Program-made: the position numbers and the translations under genes
NCBI RefSeq assembly: GCF_029869925.1
Contig: NZ_CP118605.1
Location: 3,996,001-4,060,000 of the forward strand
Direction of reading: 5' to 3'
Origin: Microbulbifer bruguierae
GTDB lineage: Bacteria; Pseudomonadota; Gammaproteobacteria; Pseudomonadales; Cellvibrionaceae
Length of the DNA: 64,000 nt
Notes under the pieces: model-generated
What the model was told of the DNA's origin: nothing
Seen by the model: only the letters and a program-made list of their open reading frames with translations
Database searches by the model: none
Shown here: piece after piece, positions 26,674 to 33,901 of the stretch
Layout of the letters: every line of letters begins with the position of its first letter
How positions within the stretch are numbered: the stretch's first letter is position 1

Positions 26674-29379
26674 TTAGAACTGGTAAGAAGCACCAGCCCA
26701 GAAGTAACGACCCTGGAAGTCGTAGAAGCTGTTCCAGTCGCCATAGCCGGAAGTATCTTCTGGAGCCTTGTCGGCAACATTGTCGATACCTGCGGACAGA
26801 CGAGTACCTTCGTTGATATCCCAACCTGCGCGCAGGTTCAGGTAAGTCATGGAGTTAACCGGCTTGTACGCACTGTAGCCGTCATCGAAGTACTGCATCT
26901 CAGCGCCCAGGTCCCAGTCGTTTCCGTACCAGGTAGCGCTGGCCAGGCCGCGCCATTTCACGTACAGACCACCAGTGGTGCCAACGTATTCCAGGTAGTC
27001 AGACTCGGTGCCGGACTGTTCATTGAACTCGTTGTACTCGAGCAGGCGGGAAGCCTGAGCACGCAGACCCAGACGGCCAGCATCGAAGTGCAGGTTGTGG
27101 ACGATGTCTACGTCGACACCGCGGGTATCAACCTTGCCGATGTTCATCTTCGCACCTTCGAGTGCAACGATCTGGTCGCCGGCACCACGGGTTACGAAAG
27201 TACAGGCGCTTGCGATACCTTCGCGGAAGCAGTCATCCAGAATGCGCTGCAGGTCCGGAGAAGTGATCGCGTCGTCGATGCTGATGTCGTAGTAGTCCAG
27301 GGTGATGGACAGGTCGTCCACGAAGCTCGGAGTCCACACGATACCGGCGGTGAAGGTTTTCGCTTCTTCCGGTGTCAGCTCTTCATTACCACCGATGTTG
27401 GTCGGAACCTGGTTGCCTGCCTGGGTAAAGCCGGCGCCAACTTCGCTACCACAGTAATCGCCCTGGCCTTCCTTGTTGGACGCGCTGGTGTCACACGGGT
27501 CGATCAGGTACTCATAGCTCTGAGCGGAACCGCTGAACAGCTCGTAGATACCGGGCGCACGGAAAGATGTGGAGTAGCTGGTACGGAAACGCACGTCTTC
27601 AACCGGTGCGTAAACCAGGCCCACTTTACCGGTGCTTTGACCACCGAAAGTGCTGAAGTCAGAGTAACGCACAGCGATGTCTGCGGTCAGCTCTTCTGCG
27701 AAGCGCGCACCCTGCAGGATCGGCAGATTGAATTCTGCAAATACCTCGGTTACGTCGTACTCACCGCCGGTCGCGTCTTGCTGGTTACCGAAGGTTTCGC
27801 CACTCTGGGTTTCCGGAGACGGGTTGAACTCACCGGACTCTTCACGGTATTCAACACCAGCCGCAAAGCCGAGTGCACCGCCCTGGAAGGCAATCGCTTC
27901 GATATCACCAGACAGCGACGCGCCCAGGTTCAGCAGCTCGTAAGAATTGTTCTCACGGTCGTCGTAGCGGAAGTAATCCATGATTTCCGGGCTCATGCCG
28001 CCGGCGAAATCGTAGGCCAGGCCCGCTTCACCACTGAAGATCTCTTCCAGTTTGGTTTTGTTGTAGGAGTTGCGGGTTACGTTATCGCCTTCGTTCTTAC
28101 CGTAGCTGGCGAACGTGTCCCAGCTCCAACCATTGGAGAAATCACCGCGGAAGCCACCGGCAATACGGAAGGTATCGGTGGTCTGTTCGTATGCGCGGGT
28201 ACCGCCGGAGACTGGACGGATGCGGAAGTCGGAGAACCCGTCGACCCAATCGGTACCGTGAGATGCAACCGGTGCTTCAGGCTCCAGATCTTCCGGGCTG
28301 CCCTGCGCTTCCCACTCGGCTTTGGCCGCGTTGTAGGCAGCCAGCTCAATCTGGTAAGCGTCGTCGGCTTTCTGCCAGGCTTCCTGCAGCTGGGTCTTGA
28401 TGGCTTCCGGCAGGTGCTCTTCCGGATTCAGGACAAAACCGTTACCAGCGTACATCGGCTGTGCTGCCAGCTGCTGATTGGTGGTTTTGGTGGTGTAGCT
28501 TGTTTCACCCCACAGTTCTACCGCGTCGGTGATGGAAACCTTACCGGAAGCGGTAGCAGAAGTACGCTCCATGGCGCCAGACAGCCACATGTGCTGGCCA
28601 ATGTCGTAACCAGAGTAAGCGCCCAGGGTTTCACCATCTTCGGCGATACTGAAGCTGCCGTAATTGGTGAAGATGTTACCGTTCGGACCCATGGAGCTGG
28701 TCAGGCCTGCCCAACCGCGATCGTTGTAGGTGATTTCATCGCGCTGGCTGTGGCTCAGGTTGACGACAAAGCTGCCGCGCTCTGCTTCGTTACCGAAGGT
28801 GATGGACAGGTCGCCATTCTCGCCGCCGCCTGCAGAGGTGGCACCCGCACGTGCGTTGATGCGAACGCCGTCGAAGGAATCTTTCATGACCACGTTGATA
28901 ACGCCAGCGACGGCGTCGGAACCGTAAACTGCAGAAGCGCCATCGGTGAGTACTTCGATGCGGTCGATCATCTCAACCGGGATGTTGTTCATATCCACCG
29001 CGGAGCTCACACCGGAAGCGGAGGATACGAAGCGACGGCCATTTACCAGCACCAGAGTACGGGCAGAACCGAGGTTGCGCAGGTCAACGAAAGCCAGGCC
29101 CTGGCCACCGTTGTTGTCATTGGCATTGATACCGGTGGTACCCATGGACGGCAGCTGGTTCAGCAGCTCATCAATGGTGCCGACGCCGGAGCGGCTGATC
29201 GCTTCGGAATCTACGATGGTAATCGGGCCGGTCGTCGACAGTGGATCACGCGCGATACGAGAACCGGTGACGATAACCTCTTCAACAACCGGGCCTGCAG
29301 CGGTTTCCTGGGCGGAAACTGCAGCTGCAGCCAAAGTGCTGAATGCCGCAATAGCAATGCTCAACTTGGTCTTGATCAT
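26674..29379 (-). CDS. TonB-dependent receptor (GSRI-type), 901 aa
   Basis: This outer-membrane active-transport receptor has a signal peptide ending at about AVSAQ. A TonB-box-like VEEVIVTGSRIARDP follows at ~32-46. The plug domain has LGSARTLVLVNGRRF and DGASAVYGSDAVAGVINVV, and the large barrel ends in WAGASYQF. The GSRI/RGLG-type plug marks a TBDR class expanded in Cellvibrionales, alteromonads and sphingomonads for carbohydrates, peptides and other nutrients; the ligand is unknown. Two cysteine pairs sit in predicted extracellular loops (CDTSASNKEGQGDYC and DCFREGIASAC). It is transcribed alone, with a 16-bp perfect palindrome about 100 bases upstream. Confidence 0.9.
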   Translation of the reverse strand: MIKTKLSIAIAAFSTLAAAAVSAQETAAGPVVEEVIVTGSRIARDPLSTTGPITIVDSEAISRSGVGTIDELLNQLPSMGTTGINANDNNGGQGLAFVDLRNLGSARTLVLVNGRRFVSSASGVSSAVDMNNIPVEMIDRIEVLTDGASAVYGSDAVAGVINVVMKDSFDGVRINARAGATSAGGGENGDLSITFGNEAERGSFVVNLSHSQRDEITYNDRGWAGLTSSMGPNGNIFTNYGSFSIAEDGETLGAYSGYDIGQHMWLSGAMERTSATASGKVSITDAVELWGETSYTTKTTNQQLAAQPMYAGNGFVLNPEEHLPEAIKTQLQEAWQKADDAYQIELAAYNAAKAEWEAQGSPEDLEPEAPVASHGTDWVDGFSDFRIRPVSGGTRAYEQTTDTFRIAGGFRGDFSNGWSWDTFASYGKNEGDNVTRNSYNKTKLEEIFSGEAGLAYDFAGGMSPEIMDYFRYDDRENNSYELLNLGASLSGDIEAIAFQGGALGFAAGVEYREESGEFNPSPETQSGETFGNQQDATGGEYDVTEVFAEFNLPILQGARFAEELTADIAVRYSDFSTFGGQSTGKVGLVYAPVEDVRFRTSYSTSFRAPGIYELFSGSAQSYEYLIDPCDTSASNKEGQGDYCGSEVGAGFTQAGNQVPTNIGGNEELTPEEAKTFTAGIVWTPSFVDDLSITLDYYDISIDDAITSPDLQRILDDCFREGIASACTFVTRGAGDQIVALEGAKMNIGKVDTRGVDVDIVHNLHFDAGRLGLRAQASRLLEYNEFNEQSGTESDYLEYVGTTGGLYVKWRGLASATWYGNDWDLGAEMQYFDDGYSAYKPVNSMTYLNLRAGWDINEGTRLSAGIDNVADKAPEDTSGYGDWNSFYDFQGRYFWAGASYQF

Positions 29380-29476
29380 AGTTGCATCCTTTATGTACTT
29401 AGAGGCACTTTTTGTTGGATTGATAGTTTTTAGTGCGACGTGACTTTAAGGGATGATTTTTATTTGTGGAACTTTC

Positions 29477-29492
29477 GTGTCACTAGTGACAC
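29477..29492. promoter_or_regulatory. 16-bp perfect palindrome upstream of the 901-aa TBDR
   Basis: GTGTCACTAGTGACAC is self-complementary over all 16 bases and lies ~98 bases upstream of the receptor start. A regulator-binding site is the simplest reading. The remainder of the 464-base gap (29380-29843) is strikingly AT-rich and contains no gene that I can support; it ends at the convergent-facing marC stop. Confidence 0.5.
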
Positions 29493-29843
29493 TTATGTTT
29501 TTTATAAATTTGATCTTTTTCTGTACTTTGTGGTTATTTTTCGTACGTTACAAAGTGTTAAGATTCACAAATATTTTTATTTTTTATTACAGATTTGCGT
29601 TTTAGGATAAAAAATAGGATAGATGTAGCTATGTAGGGGGTGCGGGTAGGACGCTCGAAAACCGATCAATCACAGTGACTGGCTGCAAATTGATCGGAAG
29701 TGACGTGAGTGTCTATTTTTCGAAGCTTTATCTTGGTTGTTGATTGTTTGGTGATTGAATGTTCTGGTAGCTTTGCTTTGTGCGGGAGCAAATAAACGGA
29801 TTTGGCTGCTGACTTACTGGCAGATGTAAGTTGCCAGAGTCCC

Positions 29844-30428
29844 TCAACTCAGGCTCTGCTTGATGCCATCCAGGAACAACTGCACGGCCAGCATTACCAG
29901 TACCATCCCCATCAAGCGTTCAACGGCGATCAGACCGCGGTTCCCCAGCAGTCGAGCCAGTGGTGAAGAGGCCAGTAAGATAACCGCTGACACTGCCCAG
30001 GCGCCTAGCAATGCCAGGGTCCAGTTCCACAGCTGCTCGCCCTCACTATTGGTCATCAGCATCAGGATAGCCATAGTCGACGGGCCGGCTACCAGTGGCA
30101 CTGCCAGCGGCACGAAGAAGGGCTCACCTTCCAATCGCTCCCCCATAATCCCGCCTTCCATGGGAAACACCATACGGATCGCAATCAGAAACAGAATGAT
30201 CGCGCCGGCAATACGAATGGCTTCCTGCGACAAACCCAACCAGGCCAACACAAATCGCCCGCCATACAGGAATACCAGCAGCACAATCAGCGCAAAAATC
30301 AGCTCACGCATGATGACGAAGAGCTGGCGCCTTTGCGGTACGTTCTTCAGTGCCGCCAGAAATACAGGGATGTTGCCCAGCGGGTCCATGACGAAAAGCA
30401 GGGTGAGGAATGCGGTCAAAGTATCCAT
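29844..30428 (-). CDS. MarC/YhgN family inner-membrane protein
   Basis: The 194-residue protein has six predicted transmembrane helices. The family opening LLFVMDPLGNIPVFLAALKNV is present, as are ALIVLLVFLYGGRFVL and the central PLAVPLVAGPSTMAILMLM motif. MarC proteins are widespread, conserved and of unknown function; an early link to multiple antibiotic resistance was withdrawn. YhgN-type members are the closest in style. Length is normal for the family. The gene is transcribed toward the AT-rich TBDR control region and away from the methyltransferase at 30589, so it has its own promoter in the 160-base gap. Confidence 0.88.
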   Translation of the reverse strand: MDTLTAFLTLLFVMDPLGNIPVFLAALKNVPQRRQLFVIMRELIFALIVLLVFLYGGRFVLAWLGLSQEAIRIAGAIILFLIAIRMVFPMEGGIMGERLEGEPFFVPLAVPLVAGPSTMAILMLMTNSEGEQLWNWTLALLGAWAVSAVILLASSPLARLLGNRGLIAVERLMGMVLVMLAVQLFLDGIKQSLS

Positions 30429-30588
30429 CAGAAGTGGGTTGTCCGGTGATTGTGGGATGAGGGGTGTTGTTCGTCTTTATTAAAGTACGGCGTTTCAAAA
30501 ATTAATAGCTGGTCGACCTGTAAAGTCTGTAGCTGGAGTAGGTCAAAAGGGTTTAAGTCCAATTCCTAAAATCGATATTGAAGAAACT

Positions 30589-31554
30589 ATGCGCTCAAAA
30601 TCTGCTGAAAACTGGCAAAACTATTGGCGAGGCGCTTATGCAGCAGGGAATAAGGTGGCCAACGGGACAGATTTGTCCGCCGTTTCGCAATTTTGGCATA
30701 ATTTTTTCGTGCTGGCAGGTAAGAAACTGGTCGATCCAGCCAGCCCGCTCAGGGTTCTCGATGTGGCAAGTGGTGGGGGAGCCATCCTCAAATATGCAGT
30801 GGATGGGCTGACGCCCGAATACGTTTCCCCCTTTTGTATGGATATCTCGGCCAGTGCTGTGAAGGGTGTTTGTGAGCGGGCAATCGGTACTCAGGGTATT
30901 GTTGCCGATGCAGCAACTTGGCCATTGATACCAGAGTGCATGGATGTAATTGTCAGTCAGTTTGGGGTTGAGTACGCTGGACTGGCGGCGGTTTCGGATA
31001 TGGGGTTGTCGGTTCGCCCGGGAGGGCATCTAGCAATGCTCCTTCATTATCACGATGGCGCCATACACCGCGAATGTACTGCAAATTTGCAGGGTATCGT
31101 CGGCCTTGAACGGTGCAGGTTTATCGAATTATCGCTGGCTATGTTCAGGGACGCCTTTGAGGTTTTGCGCGGCGGGCCTCGGGAGCCGTATGAAGCAAGT
31201 TCAAAGGCGCTCATCCCTGCTTTTCGAAAGCTCGAAGATCTAATGGCGAATCTAGGGATGAGCGTTGCCAATGGCCTATTGCTCCAGGTTTATAAAGACG
31301 TCGATCACATCCATACGAACCTCCCAAAGTTTGATCGTGATGAAGTTCTGGCATGGCTGCAAAGCCTTCATCGGGAGTTAGCAGAGTTTGCTGGACGGAT
31401 GGGGTCTATGTGTGATGCGGCAGCAGACCGGGGAGCGTTCGAGCAGCTTTTGAAGCAGATCAGGGAGAATGGTTTTGAGATTCTTGAAGCGGGGGCGTTG
31501 GTCTCAGATCAGCACGACTGGCCGCTGGCATGGAAGCTGGTAGCGGGTAGATGA
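30589..31554 (+). CDS. Class I SAM-dependent methyltransferase, substrate unknown
   Basis: This 321-residue cytoplasmic protein has a Rossmann-type methyltransferase core at ~50-155. Motif I reads LRVLDVASGGGAI, the acidic loop is CMDISASAV, the motif III-like segment is DVIVSQFGVEYA, and the post-core strand is VRPGGHLAMLLHY. The C-terminal half is mostly helical and not recognised. The N terminus (WQNYWRGAYAAG) resembles sugar/lipid methyltransferase leaders only loosely. Codon use and base composition (lower GC, more A/T-ending codons) differ from the core operons, as in the following two genes, which suggests this 30.5-33.8 kb block was acquired. No start signal stronger than GAAG upstream is visible. 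Confidence 0.8.
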   Translation: MRSKSAENWQNYWRGAYAAGNKVANGTDLSAVSQFWHNFFVLAGKKLVDPASPLRVLDVASGGGAILKYAVDGLTPEYVSPFCMDISASAVKGVCERAIGTQGIVADAATWPLIPECMDVIVSQFGVEYAGLAAVSDMGLSVRPGGHLAMLLHYHDGAIHRECTANLQGIVGLERCRFIELSLAMFRDAFEVLRGGPREPYEASSKALIPAFRKLEDLMANLGMSVANGLLLQVYKDVDHIHTNLPKFDRDEVLAWLQSLHRELAEFAGRMGSMCDAAADRGAFEQLLKQIRENGFEILEAGALVSDQHDWPLAWKLVAGR

Positions 31555-31677
31555 TCGTTTGAACCACAATGTAAACAGTGTGAGTTTGGTTAGTTACTCC
31601 ACTCGGGGTACTATCAGGTTGGATTACGGAAGGATTTGAACTTTTGATATAGGTAATAAACAGGAGATACTGTTGCT

Positions 31678-31995
31678 ATGAGCTTTAATAAACTTTTAAT
31701 GACGATTTTTATTTCATGCCTGCTGGCTGCGTGTGCTTCGACTTCTGGCTCAGGGAGTGATCAAGCCGAGGCAGTAGTCGCATCTGATAGTGTGGCTGAA
31801 AGCGAAGATGCAGAAATTACGAGCCTCGCAGCAAAAGATGAAAAAATTTGTAAAACAGAAGCGATCACGGGATCTCGATTTAAAAGAAAGCTTTGTGCAA
31901 CGGCCGAAGAGTGGGCGCGGATGTCAGAAGAGTCCTCCAGAATGATCAACGACTCCAATATACGTGGAATGCAGGGTAACCCGGATGGGGGTTAA
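31678..31995 (+). CDS. Small lipoprotein with C-terminal Cys-pair domain, function unknown
   Basis: This 105-residue lipoprotein has signal peptidase II motif LLAA-C (Cys19) and a Ser/Ala/Glu-rich linker at ~22-55. The compact tail has ICKTEAITGSRFKRKLC, two cysteines ~15 residues apart, followed by TAEEWARMSEESSRM. Small secreted proteins with a C-x-TGSR-x-C-x-T-x-EW pattern are common hypothetical proteins in alpha- and gammaproteobacteria (recognised by pattern, no named family). CAGGAG lies ~11 bases before the ATG. It stands between a methyltransferase and a TPR-sulfotransferase and ends in a 12-bp-arm hairpin at 32028. Confidence 0.75.
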   Translation: MSFNKLLMTIFISCLLAACASTSGSGSDQAEAVVASDSVAESEDAEITSLAAKDEKICKTEAITGSRFKRKLCATAEEWARMSEESSRMINDSNIRGMQGNPDGG

Positions 31996-32027
31996 TCACT
32001 AACCGCCAAAGGTTTCTCTGAACGGTG

Positions 32028-32067
32028 GCCTTCAATGCATACAGAGTTGCATTGAAGGCGTTCTTTC
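32028..32067 (+). terminator. Hairpin terminator after the small lipoprotein
   Basis: GCCTTCAATGCA and TGCATTGAAGGC are perfect 12-base arms with an 8-base loop, followed by GTTCTTTC. The T-tract is weak, so termination may be partial. Confidence 0.6.
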
Positions 32068-32136
32068 CCGCTGCACGTCCTGTCCATTCAATTTCCCATT
32101 GCACCCATTTTCATTTGTATACCCTCAGAGCCTCCC

Positions 32137-33771
32137 ATGAACCTTTCCGATGATTTTTTGCGCCAGGTAGCGGAAGCAAGGAGTCAGATTGTACGTGGTG
32201 ATTACACTTCTGCAGAAATGTCATATCGCAAGCTGTTGGCAACAGGGCTTGCAGATGAGGCTATTCACCAGGAATTGTTGCATCTATTCATGACCAGTGG
32301 CGATATAAGTAACGCTTTAGCCACATTGAATATTTTGTGTGTGATCGGCCCTGCAGTTCCTGATTATCATCTGGAATTGATCCGATTGGCCAAGCAAGCT
32401 GGTGAGCCTGATATTTGTATCGCTGCTTATGAACGATATCTGGAACTATGGCCGGACAAGGCGGAAAGTCATTTCAACCTGGCTTGGTTGCTCAGGCAAA
32501 AGGGGTTTCTGGACGCCGCATTGACCCGTTATCAGTTAGCTCTGGATACTGGGGTAACTACCCCTGAAGAGGTGTATACCAATATGGCTGCTATCTGTTC
32601 CGACCTCCGACGGGAAGAGCAGGCCGAATACTTGCTTGAAGAGGCGCTGGCGATCAATTCCGGGTACCTTCCTGCGCTGTTCAATCTTGGTGGATTGATG
32701 GAAGAGCGGCGGGAAAAAGACGAGGCGCGTAAATTGTATGAGCGGATTCTGGATCTCGACCCAGAATACAGCGCCGCACTTTGTCGAATTGCCCACATTG
32801 AGCGCGCTCACAGTGGCAGTGATCTCCCTGGGCGCTTGCGTACTTTGATTGAAAGTGGTCGAAGTTCAGCATTGGAAAAAGAAGAGCTGTGCTTTGCGTT
32901 GGGCAAGGTGTTGGATGACTGCGCCTGTTATGACGAGGCATTCGTCGCTTTCACTGAAGCTAACCGCTTAGGGGAGAAGCGGCTTGGCGTCTATTGTCCC
33001 GACAAACATTCATCGGATATTCAACAGATCATCGACGTGTACCGCGAGACTTATCCAATCAGAAGTGCGGCGGACTCGTATAGCCCTATATTTATTTGTG
33101 GCATGTTTCGATCTGGATCAACATTACTTGAACAGATCTTGAGTGGCCACAGCCAATTGATTGCGGGTGGTGAAATTGACACCATCCCGAAGATCATCGG
33201 CGAGCGGGGTGAAGAGTATCCCCTGTCGTCATCAGACCTGGAGCAGGATCAGCTAGAAAGACTTGCGGAAAGGTACCGCCAGCAAAACATCGATCGATTT
33301 GGTGTTTCCGAGGGGGTACTGGATAAGCGCCCCGATAATTTCCTTTATGTGGGGTTTATCAAGCAGCTGTTTCCCCGGGCGAAATTTCTGTGGACAAGGA
33401 GATCACTGCTGGATAACTGTCTGTCGGTTTATTTTCAGCAGCTGGGTGGCGATATGAAATATTCGACTGAATTGGAGTCTATCGCTCACTACTATCATCA
33501 GCAGGAAAAATTGATGACCTTCTGGGAGTCAATCTTCCCAGGTAGTATCTGTCGTGTACAGTACGAAAGCCTGGTCTCGGCTTCAGAGCTGGAGCTGCGC
33601 AAGGTGCTGGATTTTCTCTCGCTACCTTTCGAATCCGAGTGCCTGAATTTTTCCGAGCGCAGTAACTACGTCAAAACCGCCAGTATTTGGCAGGTCAGGG
33701 AGGGGCTGCACACACGCTCTTGCGAGCGCTCCAGACATTACCAGAAATTTATTCAGACGCTGGGTGCTTAA
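32137..33771 (+). CDS. TPR-containing sulfotransferase
   Basis: This 544-residue protein has about six TPR units at ~30-270 (for example SHFNLAWLLRQKGFLDAALTRYQ). A PAPS-dependent sulfotransferase domain follows. Its 5'-phosphosulfate loop is FICGMFRSGSTLLEQILSGH near residue 317, and the later 3'-phosphate region is KRPDNFLYVGFIKQLFPRAKFLWTRRSLLDNCLSVYF. The enzyme should transfer sulfate from PAPS to a hydroxyl or amine; proteins with this fusion are related to tyrosyl-protein and heparan-type sulfotransferases, but the acceptor is unknown. The TPR part probably selects a protein or peptide acceptor (inference). It lies between TBDR genes, in a lower-GC block with the methyltransferase and lipoprotein. 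Confidence 0.85.
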   Translation: MNLSDDFLRQVAEARSQIVRGDYTSAEMSYRKLLATGLADEAIHQELLHLFMTSGDISNALATLNILCVIGPAVPDYHLELIRLAKQAGEPDICIAAYERYLELWPDKAESHFNLAWLLRQKGFLDAALTRYQLALDTGVTTPEEVYTNMAAICSDLRREEQAEYLLEEALAINSGYLPALFNLGGLMEERREKDEARKLYERILDLDPEYSAALCRIAHIERAHSGSDLPGRLRTLIESGRSSALEKEELCFALGKVLDDCACYDEAFVAFTEANRLGEKRLGVYCPDKHSSDIQQIIDVYRETYPIRSAADSYSPIFICGMFRSGSTLLEQILSGHSQLIAGGEIDTIPKIIGERGEEYPLSSSDLEQDQLERLAERYRQQNIDRFGVSEGVLDKRPDNFLYVGFIKQLFPRAKFLWTRRSLLDNCLSVYFQQLGGDMKYSTELESIAHYYHQQEKLMTFWESIFPGSICRVQYESLVSASELELRKVLDFLSLPFESECLNFSERSNYVKTASIWQVREGLHTRSCERSRHYQKFIQTLGA

Positions 33772-33833
33772 CACTTAGTTTTCTGCCGTTTTCTCGAGGG
33801 AGGGCAAACAACGGGAAAAGGACGGAAGCAATT

Positions 33834-33866
33834 AAAAAAGGCGCGGTGGTTGCCACCGCGCCTTTT
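33834..33866. terminator. Bidirectional terminator between sulfotransferase and TBDR
   Basis: AAAAAAGGCGCGGTGG and CCACCGCGCCTTTT form a 9-bp GC stem with a TTG loop and A/T flanks. The two genes converge here. Confidence 0.9.
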
Positions 33867-33901
33867 CTTTTTCCTGATTACCAGGGTTCTAATTCGAAGA
33901 A

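Noticed and set aside
27088..29433. 781-codon plus-strand open frame opposite the 901-aa TonB receptor
   Set aside because: It is an antisense shadow of a strongly supported receptor; the translated sequence is low in family-like motifs.
30520..30588. tRNA-like text before the methyltransferase (GGTTTAAGTCCAATTCC)
   Set aside because: No acceptor stem, anticodon arm or CCA end can be built around it.
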